Shown here: one piece after another, positions 27,233 to 35,267 of the stretch | Position numbering within the stretch: position 1 is the stretch's first letter | Layout of the letters: the number at the start of each line of letters is the position of its first letter | DNA from: Celeribacter sp. PS-C1 | Lineage (GTDB): Bacteria > Pseudomonadota > Alphaproteobacteria > Rhodobacterales > Rhodobacteraceae | Length of the DNA: 64,000 nucleotides | Direction: 5' to 3' | NCBI RefSeq assembly: GCF_019429625.1 | Contig: NZ_JAHXRW010000004.1 | Location: 186,001 to 250,000 of the forward strand | Notes under the pieces: model-generated | The model's database searches: none | Seen by the model: the letters and a program-made list of their open reading frames with translations, nothing else | What the model was told of the DNA's origin: nothing | Translations under genes and position numbers: made by a program

Positions 27233-28099
27233 TCAGACAAACCGGATGCGTGTGCCCCAGTCATCCTCATAGGAAAGCGGCTCTCCCCCATCGCGACGCA
27301 CAAGTTCGACATAGTCCAGCCCCGCGTCACGGTCGGATCGACGCCCGGATCGCGCGCTGAACCACTCGTTGACCGCGACGTGGTGGTGATAACCACCTGT
27401 CGACAGGAACACGGCATCATTTCGCGTGCTCACTGCATCGAAGCCAAGCACATCGCTCCACCAGTTCCCGGCGCGAGTGGCGTTGCCAACCTTCAGATGC
27501 ACATGGCCAACACTCGTTCCGACAGGGGCGCCTGCCCAGCGCGGCGGGAGCAGACCCAGGGTGCCCATGATCCCATCGACATCCAGCGCAAAGCTGCCCA
27601 TCTGCACCTCACCCGCGACCCATTGCCAGCTCTCTTCCGGTGTGTCGGCGTAAATCTCGACGCCATTGCCCTCCGGGTCGGTGAGATAGATGGCCTCGCT
27701 GACACGGTGATCGGCCGTGCCCGTGACGGGCAATTGCTGTTCGATGGCCATGGCGATCCAATTTGCAAGATCGCGCCGCGATGGCAAAAGAAACGCGGTG
27801 TGAAACAGGCCGGACTGACGATCGTTAGGGAGGCGAAGCCCCTCCTCCTGCGTCAGAGCCAACAGACGATTGCCCCCGACACCAAGCCAGATGGTCGATC
27901 CCTCACGGCTCAGTTCTTCAAGGCCGACGGCCCATTGATACCAGGCAGACAGCGCCTCCGCGTCACGCGCCTTGAGGCCCACGGCGCCAACATGAATAGG
28001 CGCCGAGAGCGGCAGGCTGTTGGACGCCTGCGCGATCATCGGAAGGGAGGCGGCACAGGCCGCACCCCCCATTGCTTTCAAAAGCGTTCTTCGTTGCAT
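27233..28099 (-). CDS. Tat-exported two-domain VOC protein (CatE/catechol-2,3-dioxygenase-like)
   Basis: A 288-aa protein with two VOC domains (about 33-150 and 175-280). The N-terminus QRRTLLKAMGGAACAASLP is a twin-arginine-type signal ending near AQAS, so it appears to be exported, which is unusual for a dioxygenase. Possible metal ligands are the His in LFHTAF and Glu in GVEIYAD, and in domain 2 GHVHLKV with YHHHVAVN. The ATG at 28099 overlaps the DoxX stop as TGATG. It is the last gene of a three-gene operon; the function is unknown. Confidence 0.8.
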   Translation of the reverse strand: MQRRTLLKAMGGAACAASLPMIAQASNSLPLSAPIHVGAVGLKARDAEALSAWYQWAVGLEELSREGSTIWLGVGGNRLLALTQEEGLRLPNDRQSGLFHTAFLLPSRRDLANWIAMAIEQQLPVTGTADHRVSEAIYLTDPEGNGVEIYADTPEESWQWVAGEVQMGSFALDVDGIMGTLGLLPPRWAGAPVGTSVGHVHLKVGNATRAGNWWSDVLGFDAVSTRNDAVFLSTGGYHHHVAVNEWFSARSGRRSDRDAGLDYVELVRRDGGEPLSYEDDWGTRIRFV

Positions 28100-28545
28100 C
28101 ACAGCTCTTTCTTGATCAGCCGATCCAGCGAGAAGCGGCCGCCACCTTTGGTCACAAAGCTCAGGGTCACAGCAGACCAGATCAGCGAGAGTTCTGCGCC
28201 CTTATAGCCCTGATCGAGCTTGATCCAGTGGAAGTAGATGGTGACCAGCAGGATCACCGTGGTTCCAGCAGCAGCAAGACGCGTCAGAAGGCCAAGCGCG
28301 AGAAGCAAGCCGCCCCCGAATTCGGTCACAGAGAGCAGGATGGACCAGAACCAGCCCGGTGCAAAGCCCATGCCGGCGACCATATCTGCGGCGCCAGTCG
28401 GGTTTTGAATTTTCGGCCAGCCATGGACCATCAGGGCCACGCCACAGATCACACGCAACCAAAGCTGTGCGAGCGGTGCGGTGGCGGCATAGACGGGGGC
28501 GAGTGCCGGAATAATGAGAGCGGTGCGGTCGGTTTCGTTAGTCAT
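28099..28545 (-). CDS. DoxX family membrane protein
   Basis: A 148-aa four-helix membrane protein of the DoxX family. The conserved LRVICGVALMVHGWPKI segment is at about 30-46, followed by GFAPGWFWSILLSVTEFGGG and a hydrophobic third helix. The start at 28545 has a GGAGA site 8 bases upstream. DoxX proteins work with oxidoreductases in quinone- or thiol-linked redox steps. It lies between the secreted Cys-pair protein and the exported VOC protein, and is translationally coupled to the latter. Confidence 0.87.
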   Translation of the reverse strand: MTNETDRTALIIPALAPVYAATAPLAQLWLRVICGVALMVHGWPKIQNPTGAADMVAGMGFAPGWFWSILLSVTEFGGGLLLALGLLTRLAAAGTTVILLVTIYFHWIKLDQGYKGAELSLIWSAVTLSFVTKGGGRFSLDRLIKKEL

Positions 28546-28627
28546 AAGTGTATCTCCATAGAATGCGTCCACCACAAAGGCGACGCGAAAAGTCAGGCGC
28601 CGAAGCGCCGCGATAGGGGAATGGAGA

Positions 28628-28933
28628 TCAGGCTCTCGGAGGTCGGAAGTCGGGCGGAACACTCCGATCCGAGAGGTCGAGTTCTTTCTGAGAGAGTGCA
28701 AGTTTGGAGCCAGCATCACGCGGCGACGCAGGATCGCGGGCCTCGGTGATGGTGCAGGTAAAACAGGGTTTCTCTGCCGGAGCCTGGACAGTCATGCCCA
28801 CGCCGGGGGCGTAGCACACGTCTGTGACGACCACTGTGCTTGGACACACAGTTCTCCGCGCCGCCGAGGCGGGCAGAAGTGCGGACATGAGAATGGCCGC
28901 AGCAGTCAGACAAAGGCAAAGGTAACGCAGCAT
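28628..28933 (-). CDS. Small secreted protein with two cysteine pairs, unknown function
   Basis: A 101-aa protein. Residues 1-25 are a Sec signal (MLRYLCLCLTAAAILMSALL, cleavage near ASA-A). The mature part holds Cys30, Cys40, Cys57 and Cys60; the last two form CFTC, a CxxC. The tail is charged and proline-rich. A very good ribosome site, GAGGAGCG, precedes the ATG, which supports expression. It heads the operon with DoxX and the exported VOC protein, suggesting a periplasmic redox or metal-handling unit. I do not recognise the family. Confidence 0.7.
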   Translation of the reverse strand: MLRYLCLCLTAAAILMSALLPASAARRTVCPSTVVVTDVCYAPGVGMTVQAPAEKPCFTCTITEARDPASPRDAGSKLALSQKELDLSDRSVPPDFRPPRA

Positions 28934-29273
28934 TGGCGCTCCTCGGTGAAAACTCGCTTCGAGACTTCTAGCCCTGCAGGAATTTCCACCGCAAGTTTAC
29001 CCCGCGTTGGTAACGCAGATGTTATGAGATGAAACGAAGCAATGACGTTTCAAACGCACGAAGCTGACGCCGCGCATCCCTATCCGCATAAATGGATGCT
29101 TATAAAACCGAGCCGCCGAGCGAACAGCGCCCCCTGCGCCTGCATAAATATAGGGCGAAAGGTCTCAAAACGACGCGTCGAGAGAAGAAAGATCATAGAA
29201 ACATTGCGTGCTGACGCCCTGTTTGATGCCAAATGGTCCCTGACTACACTGCAGAAACAGGAATACGGACGTC
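28934..29273. promoter_or_regulatory. Divergent intergenic region upstream of the glutaminase and the DoxX operon
   Basis: This 340-bp gap lies between two divergent genes and must hold their promoters. An open frame from 29042 runs into the glutaminase gene but lacks a ribosome site and protein-like composition, so I do not call it. No strong palindrome or terminator is seen. Confidence 0.4.
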
Positions 29274-31133
29274 ATGAATACGACACCTCGCGACCTTCAA
29301 CCTCATGCCGTCTCCCCCGTCGAAGGTTACCTCCGCACCCTCCTGTCAGAGCTTGCAGACCATCATGACGGCGAAGTTGCGGACTATATTCCGGAACTGG
29401 CCAAGGCCGACCCTAACGATTTGGCCGCCGTTGTCGTGACTGTCGACGGCAAGATTTATTCTGCGGGCAACTTCGACCAGACCTTTACGATTCAATCCGT
29501 CTCGAAACCTTTCATGTTCGGCTACGCGCTTCAAAACCACGGCATCGACCGCGTTTTGCGCAAGGTGGGGGTGGAGCCAACGGGCGATCCCTTTAACTCC
29601 ATCACGCTGGACGACATGAACAATCGGCCATTCAACCCGATGGTGAACGCAGGCGCCATCGCGATGTCGGAGCTTCTTGTCGGCGAAACCCATGCGGAGC
29701 GCGAAAAATCGCAGCTCGAGTTTTTCAGTCGCTTCGCCGGGCGCGATCTCACAATCGACGAAAAGGTGTACCAATCCGAAAGCGACACCGGACACCGAAA
29801 CCGTGCCATCGCCTACATGATGCTCAATGCCGGTATGATCGACGGCCCCACGGAAGAAGTTCTCGATCTCTACTTCCGGCAATGTTCGATCCTCGTCTCC
29901 ACCAAGGATTTGGCGGTCATGGCCGGAACGCTTGCCGCGCATGGGCGCAATCCGCTCACCGACACGCGTGTGATCTCGCCCGGCGATGTCAGAGATGTGC
30001 TCTCGGTCATGGCGACCTGCGGCATGTATGACTACGCCGGACAGTGGATGTTCGATGTCGGACTGCCCGCCAAGAGTGGCGTCTCCGGGGGGATCATCGC
30101 CGTTTTGCCGGGGCAATTCGGGATTGCCGTCTATTCCCCGCGTCTCGACAGCGTCGGCAACTCCGTGCGAGGCATCGAGCTGTGTAAACGCTTCACCAAA
30201 GATTTCGGCCTGCATGCCTATGCCGACCGCAGCGACACCCGCGCCGTGGTGCGCCGAGTGTATCATGGCGATGCCGTGACCTCGAACCGAGTGCGTTCCA
30301 AACGCGAGGCCGACCTTTTGAAAGAGATGGGCGGCACCATCCGCGTCATCGAAGCCCAGGGCCCGCTGCATTTTGGCACGACTGAGCGTTTGATCCGTCA
30401 GGCGAATATGTCGGATAGCGAGTGCGAGACCCTGCTCATCGATTTCCGGCGTGTCGCCTATGCGGATCGCGGCGCGCGAATGCTGCTCAAGCAATTTGTG
30501 AACGCGCAGGCCGAACGCGGCACCAAAATCGTCTTCGTTGAGGCACAAAACAATCCCAACCTCGGCACTTTTCTTCAGGCCTTTGAGCCCGAGGTCTTGT
30601 CTGGTCAGCTGTCCTTCGTCTCGCATTTCGATGATGCGCTGGAAGAGGCCGAAAATGCCTGCCTCGAAAAACATGGTGTGCATCATGCCGAAGAAAAGCT
30701 GTCTCTTGCCGAACTTGATCTGTTCCAAGGGCTCGACGCCGCAGAAATCGCCGCACTTGAGCCTTTGATCCTGACCTTCGAGTTCAAGGAGGGCGAGACC
30801 ATTTTGACCGCTGGCGACGTGGGTCAGGTGATCTTCGTCGTCGCGCGGGGCTCCGTGGGAATTCACCTCGGTACATCGGAGGATCTGTCGCACCGGATTG
30901 CCGGAATTGGCCCGGGCCAGAGTTTTGGGGAAATGGCGTTGCTGGACGGCGGACTGCGCTCGGCCAATGCGTTCGCCGAAACATCGGTGCTCGCCTATGG
31001 CTTTGTCGTGGATGAGGTGCGTAAGCTCGCGGAGAAACATCCCCGCATTCTGGAGATGATCTTGGCCAATATAGTCCGATCGCTCTCGAACCGGCTGCGT
31101 GCAGCGAATGATGTGATCTTTGCTTTGAAATAG
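29274..31133 (+). CDS. glsA: Glutaminase A fused to STAS and cyclic-nucleotide-binding domains
   Basis: A 619-aa three-domain protein. Residues 1-320 are a serine-dependent beta-lactamase-fold glutaminase: Ser75-x-x-Lys78 (SVSK), Asn125 in NPMVNAGAI, and YSPRLDSVGNS near 287-297. It should hydrolyse glutamine to glutamate and ammonia. Residues 350-460 are a STAS domain in which the usual phospho-Ser position reads ADRGA, so regulation by phosphorylation is unlikely. Residues 485-610 are a CRP-type cyclic-nucleotide domain with an intact phosphate cassette (FGEMALLDGGLRSANAFA; Glu553 and Arg562). Plain GlsA is about 310 aa. The next gene, SulP, carries the same STAS-CNB tail. Confidence 0.92.
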   Translation: MNTTPRDLQPHAVSPVEGYLRTLLSELADHHDGEVADYIPELAKADPNDLAAVVVTVDGKIYSAGNFDQTFTIQSVSKPFMFGYALQNHGIDRVLRKVGVEPTGDPFNSITLDDMNNRPFNPMVNAGAIAMSELLVGETHAEREKSQLEFFSRFAGRDLTIDEKVYQSESDTGHRNRAIAYMMLNAGMIDGPTEEVLDLYFRQCSILVSTKDLAVMAGTLAAHGRNPLTDTRVISPGDVRDVLSVMATCGMYDYAGQWMFDVGLPAKSGVSGGIIAVLPGQFGIAVYSPRLDSVGNSVRGIELCKRFTKDFGLHAYADRSDTRAVVRRVYHGDAVTSNRVRSKREADLLKEMGGTIRVIEAQGPLHFGTTERLIRQANMSDSECETLLIDFRRVAYADRGARMLLKQFVNAQAERGTKIVFVEAQNNPNLGTFLQAFEPEVLSGQLSFVSHFDDALEEAENACLEKHGVHHAEEKLSLAELDLFQGLDAAEIAALEPLILTFEFKEGETILTAGDVGQVIFVVARGSVGIHLGTSEDLSHRIAGIGPGQSFGEMALLDGGLRSANAFAETSVLAYGFVVDEVRKLAEKHPRILEMILANIVRSLSNRLRAANDVIFALK

Positions 31134-31287
31134 CCTCACGCGCGGCCCGCCGATCAGACGGCAATAGGCGTGTATCCCAATAACTTATTCAACCGGAAAA
31201 TGACGTTTCCGGGCGCATAAAAACTTCAAGAGTTGTAAATCATTCCCGCTTTGTCCAAGTTCGTCCGGCAGGAGGATGAGCGCAAAC

Positions 31288-33471
31288 ATGACACATACAA
31301 ATCGGCCTCAGACGGTCCCCACACCGTCAAAGCAGGATGCAATCGTCGGCGCGATCGTCGCCATCGGGGTGATTTCCATTCTGACGGTCACCTTTGCCAT
31401 TGCGGCCGCAACGCTGATCTATTCGGGCCCGCTTGCGCCCTATGCGAACCGTGGGATCGGGCTGGCACTTCTCGGCGGGATCGCGATGCCGATCATTGCG
31501 GCGCTCCTCGGGTCTTACCGTGGGGTCGTCTGTCACCTTCAAGAAGTTCCCGCGATCATTCTTTCGATTTCTGCGGCATCGCTTGCGGCATCGGCGAGCA
31601 GCGGCGAGACCGCCTTTGCAACGGTCGCCGTTTTTGTCGGCCTGTCCTCTCTTGTGACGGGCGGTATTCTCTATCTCGCGGGCGCATTGCGTCTCGGGTA
31701 TCTGGCGCGCTTCGTCCCCTACTCCGTGATCGGGGGCTTTCTCGCGGCCACCGGGCTTCTCTTGGTGCTGGCCGCCCTTGGCATGATGACCAAAAGCGAG
31801 ATGTCCCTCGCCCACCTTGGCCATCTCTTCCATTCCGGCGAAGCGATCAAATGGCTGCCATGGCTCGGTTTTGCCATTTTGCTCGTCGTGATAACCCGCT
31901 TGATCTCGCATCCGCTTGTTTTGCCCGGGCTCATCGTCTTTGGCTGTGCGGCCTTCTACGGCACGCTTGCGGTGCTAGGGGTCGATCTGGACACGGCGCG
32001 AGATCTCGGGCTGCTCCTCGGCCCCTTCAGCAACAGCGGTTTCCTCGACGGCCTCACACCATCTATCGTATTCGAGGCCGACTGGGCGGCGATCCCCAGA
32101 GAGACGGGCGGCATGTTGACCGTCGCCGCGATGGTCGGGCTTGGGTTGCTGTTGAACACCAATGGCATCGAAATGGCGACAGGGCGCGATCTCGACCCTG
32201 AACGCGAGTTGAAGGCGGTTGGCGTGGCCAATGTCGCGGCAGGGGCCACCGGCGGCATCGTCGGGTATCACCTTTTGGGCGAAACCGCGCTGGCCAGCCG
32301 CATGGGGGTCACCGGATTGACCGCAGGCCTCGCCGCCGCCCTGAGCAGCGCCTTGGTCCTCTTCCTGGGTGCCGCTCCAATCGCCTCTGTGCCGGTGGGC
32401 CTCATCGGCGCGATTGTCGCCTATCTTGGCTTTGATTTTCTCTATGAATGGCTCTGGTCGAAACGAAGAAAGCTACCGACCTCTGATCGCCTCATCATGC
32501 TTTTGATCGTCGCGCTTGCGGGCACCGTCGGGTTCCTGACGGCGTTCAGCGTCGGCCTGTTGCTGGCCACCGTGCAATTCGTGGTATCCTACGCCAGCAT
32601 CAATGTGGTGCGCTTGCGGTCCGATGCCGCCTACCGTAGGTCCTCCGTCGAGCGCAGCCCGGAGGATCTTGCCCAGCTCGAACTGAAAGGCGATGACGTC
32701 CTGATTTATGACCTGACGGGGTATCTCTTCTTCGGGTCAGCCAATAGCCTGCTCGACAAGCTGCGGCGTGAAATCGAACCTCCCGCGCATTTTCGCATGG
32801 TCGTTCTGGACTTTGCGCAGGTCAAAGGTCTCGACACCTCCGCGATCTTCGCCTTGTCCCGGATCTCGCGCGTTCTGGACCAAAACGGCATTCGTCTCGT
32901 CCTAACCGGTTTGTCCGACCGTGTCCGGCGACAAATTGTCAAAGCTGCCAGTTTTAGCGAGACCACACAGCTGCGCGACACGCTGGACGAAATCCTGATC
33001 GAAGTTGAAAATGACATCCTCGGACCCGAAAAACCGGGCAAAGATGTCGATGACATTCTGGCAGAACTGGCAAAGCGGCATCCGCACGCCGACATTTCAA
33101 GTTTTACCAAGGTCATTCATTTGGCGCCCGGCGACACCCTGTTCTTGCAAGGCGCGCAATCGAAGGAAATGTTCCAACTTGTCTCCGGTCGATTGCAGGC
33201 CGAAATCGCGCGACGCAATGCGCCGCCCCTTGTCGTGGCCCGCTTTCTTCCCGGTTCGATTGTGGGCGAAATCGCCTATTACGCCGAAATCCCCCGTACG
33301 GCCTCCCTGCTTGCCGAGACGGACACCGTGCTGCTTCGCATCGATCTGGACATCTTGAGCACCAAACCGGACCTCGCCGCTCTTGCCAGCGAATTCCACC
33401 GGGACGCGGCGCGCCATCTGGCCCACCGCCTGACGCGCATGAACCGCATGCTACGCGACGCGCGTTTCTAA
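31288..33471 (+). CDS. SulP-family anion transporter with C-terminal STAS and cyclic-nucleotide-binding domains
   Basis: An inner-membrane transporter of 727 aa. From the ATG at 31276 it would be 731 aa, but AGGAGG touches that codon, so 31288 is likelier. Numbered from 31276, residues 23-440 hold about 12 hydrophobic segments of the SulP (SLC26) fold. Residues 470-580 are a STAS domain keeping the LDTSA phospho-acceptor motif. Residues 605-725 are a CNB domain with an intact phosphate cassette (GEIAYYAEIPRTA; Glu665, Arg674). SulP proteins move sulfate, bicarbonate or dicarboxylates. It lies about 150 bp after the glutaminase on the same strand. Confidence 0.9.
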   Translation: MTHTNRPQTVPTPSKQDAIVGAIVAIGVISILTVTFAIAAATLIYSGPLAPYANRGIGLALLGGIAMPIIAALLGSYRGVVCHLQEVPAIILSISAASLAASASSGETAFATVAVFVGLSSLVTGGILYLAGALRLGYLARFVPYSVIGGFLAATGLLLVLAALGMMTKSEMSLAHLGHLFHSGEAIKWLPWLGFAILLVVITRLISHPLVLPGLIVFGCAAFYGTLAVLGVDLDTARDLGLLLGPFSNSGFLDGLTPSIVFEADWAAIPRETGGMLTVAAMVGLGLLLNTNGIEMATGRDLDPERELKAVGVANVAAGATGGIVGYHLLGETALASRMGVTGLTAGLAAALSSALVLFLGAAPIASVPVGLIGAIVAYLGFDFLYEWLWSKRRKLPTSDRLIMLLIVALAGTVGFLTAFSVGLLLATVQFVVSYASINVVRLRSDAAYRRSSVERSPEDLAQLELKGDDVLIYDLTGYLFFGSANSLLDKLRREIEPPAHFRMVVLDFAQVKGLDTSAIFALSRISRVLDQNGIRLVLTGLSDRVRRQIVKAASFSETTQLRDTLDEILIEVENDILGPEKPGKDVDDILAELAKRHPHADISSFTKVIHLAPGDTLFLQGAQSKEMFQLVSGRLQAEIARRNAPPLVVARFLPGSIVGEIAYYAEIPRTASLLAETDTVLLRIDLDILSTKPDLAALASEFHRDAARHLAHRLTRMNRMLRDARF

Positions 33472-33476
33472 GGTTC

Positions 33477-33510
33477 GGAGAGCCGGGCCTTACGCGCGGT
33501 CCAACTCTCC
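33477..33510. terminator. Weak hairpin between convergent SulP and cyclase genes
   Basis: GGAGAG and CTCTCC form a 6-bp outer stem, with partial GC pairing inside. A short T-rich stretch follows to the right. It lies just after the SulP stop in a 57-bp convergent gap, so a terminator is expected there, but the structure is imperfect. Confidence 0.35.
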
Positions 33511-33528
33511 CTCACCTTTTCTCCGACT

Positions 33529-34344
33529 TTATTTGTTCAAACGCGCCGCACGGACATGCCGGTCGATGCCTTTGAGGGTGTAGTCCTGAACCGAAATACC
33601 TTGCTCGACGAGACCCGCAGCGGCGATGACGGCTTCGCTCAGAAACACCTCGCCCGCGCCCGCCACCGCAGAGAGCCGCGCGGCGAGATTAACGCCCTCC
33701 CCGAAGGCACTGATTTCCTGAAGCGCGCCGTTCGCCGAGGCCACGGTACAGAGGTAGACCGTGTCCGTGTGAACGCCGATCCCCGCCGGGATCTCTTGTT
33801 CTTTGGCTCGTTCCTCGGCAAGTGCATGTGCGATATCTTTCGCCGCCGCCACCGCCTTTTGCGCATGATCCGGCCCCGCAAAGCCCGGCGGCCAGACGCC
33901 GATCACGGAATCCCCCTGAAACTGAAGCACAAAACCGTCGTGCTTCCAGAGCTTCTCCAAAACGATGGCCCGCATTCTCATGATCAGCTGCGTGAAATCG
34001 CGTGGTGTCATCTTTGACGACAGCTCAACGGACCCCCTCAGATCACAGAACAACATACTCAGTTCGACGTCTGCGCCGCCAGGAAAGGCTTCGAGGAAAC
34101 CGTCGCAGGCGTTGCAGTAATTCGGATTGCGTGCCGAAGGATGAAGTTTGGCAAAGCGCATCACCCACCCCCCAAGGCCGCCCATCGGCGCATAGCACAG
34201 ATGGCAACGCGGGCTTCCGGGGAGCATCTGATAGCGTTTCTGTTTCTTGGCCAGAACCGGATGTCCCACCTGGAACACCTGATACCACAGCTCTTCGTTG
34301 CCATCCTGGCGATTGAAATCAATGTTTGAAGCGGTCTGGGTCAT
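33529..34344 (-). CDS. Class III adenylate/guanylate cyclase with N-terminal CxxC pairs
   Basis: A soluble 271-aa cyclase. Residues 92-265 are the catalytic domain: metal Asp101 (FCDLRGS) and Asp145 (QGDSV), and transition-state Asn219 and Arg223 (VNLAAR). The base-recognition pair, Lys and Asp in typical adenylate cyclases, reads Gln141 and Ser212, so the nucleotide is uncertain; Ser/Thr at the second site marks the class IIIb group. The N-terminal 90 residues carry Cys47/Cys50 and Cys77/Cys80, a likely zinc or redox site. It is the last gene of an operon with the unknown protein (4-bp overlap) and the PLP decarboxylase. It converges on the SulP gene, whose product has a cyclic-nucleotide domain. 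Confidence 0.87.
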   Translation of the reverse strand: MTQTASNIDFNRQDGNEELWYQVFQVGHPVLAKKQKRYQMLPGSPRCHLCYAPMGGLGGWVMRFAKLHPSARNPNYCNACDGFLEAFPGGADVELSMLFCDLRGSVELSSKMTPRDFTQLIMRMRAIVLEKLWKHDGFVLQFQGDSVIGVWPPGFAGPDHAQKAVAAAKDIAHALAEERAKEQEIPAGIGVHTDTVYLCTVASANGALQEISAFGEGVNLAARLSAVAGAGEVFLSEAVIAAAGLVEQGISVQDYTLKGIDRHVRAARLNK

Positions 34345-35234
34345 TTCATCAGGGCTTTCGGTGTTTGGCTCATGATCAGCGAGGGGGTGTGGGGCGAGAG
34401 ATCAAGTTCGGCACTGTTGCAGACAGCGGTCGCCGCGAGCACGGTATTCTTGACCGTCACGGTGAGAGGCGTCCCCATGCCGCGGTAGAGCATCGTCAGG
34501 TTTTCTCCGTCTTTGAACGGTTTCTCATCCGGCAGAAAATGCTCCCCAGTCTCCGGATCGTTCAAACGCATGCTGGGCACAGTGACGACGACACCGGCCT
34601 CAAGCAGCGGCTTATCAAGCCATTCAGGCGCCGCCTTCAGGCTCATGACATTGTCATAATCCGGCCCAAAGAGCGGCGCTTCAAATGGCCCGGTCGCAAG
34701 GCGTGCGGTTTGCAGGTTGGTCATATGCGCCTCCTCCCCCTCCCCGAAGAGCAGATAGGTGGCGAATTCCGGCTGGATCATGTGATGTGCAAAGGGCCGA
34801 AAGGTCACAATCCGCTCGACCGTCACTTCGATATCGGCGACGAGCGGCGTGGTGCGTTTCAAATCCCACGGGAAAAAGTGCGGCGCTTCCATATCCACGC
34901 CGCTGAGATCCGGGAGCCCCTGAAAGATGTTGCCCTTAAACGTGACCCGACGCCGGGCAGGCAATTCAGGCACCATGAAGTGGTCTGAATCGTCGTTGCA
35001 AAGCACGAAGGAGTCGAGCGGATATTGCGCCCGCGTCTTTTCCAGCTTCAGCTGCGCCTCGACGGGAAGCGTCACTTTCATCACCAGTTGGTATTTGTGT
35101 TCCTCGTGGTGGTATTGGGTCATGTGAACGCCGAAATGGGCGTCATCCCCGACCAGCAGGAATGCGTGCTGGTGCGGGTGGTTGGAGATGAATTGCGGCG
35201 CTGGCCCGCAATGATCGATGGTTTTGTGATCCAT
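34341..35234 (-). CDS. Conserved-looking protein of unknown family, cytoplasmic
   Basis: A 297-aa protein that I do not recognise. It has no signal peptide or membrane segment. The N-terminal 45 residues are rich in His (NHPHQHAF, HMTQYHHEEHKY), possibly a metal site. The rest looks like a beta-rich soluble domain, with a middle segment (residues 110-150) of alternating hydrophobic and charged residues and several conserved-looking Pro/Gly turns. Codon use resembles its neighbours. It lies 33 bp after the decarboxylase gene and overlaps the cyclase gene by 4 bp, so all three should be made together. It may supply a partner or sensor for either enzyme. Confidence 0.8.
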   Translation of the reverse strand: MDHKTIDHCGPAPQFISNHPHQHAFLLVGDDAHFGVHMTQYHHEEHKYQLVMKVTLPVEAQLKLEKTRAQYPLDSFVLCNDDSDHFMVPELPARRRVTFKGNIFQGLPDLSGVDMEAPHFFPWDLKRTTPLVADIEVTVERIVTFRPFAHHMIQPEFATYLLFGEGEEAHMTNLQTARLATGPFEAPLFGPDYDNVMSLKAAPEWLDKPLLEAGVVVTVPSMRLNDPETGEHFLPDEKPFKDGENLTMLYRGMGTPLTVTVKNTVLAATAVCNSAELDLSPHTPSLIMSQTPKALMK

Positions 35235-35267
35235 TTTACGATTACCTCTTACTGTGCGTTTGCCGGC

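Noticed and set aside
29042-29368. 108-codon frame overlapping the glutaminase start
   Set aside because: It overlaps the glutaminase N-terminus out of frame and has no ribosome site or protein-like pattern.
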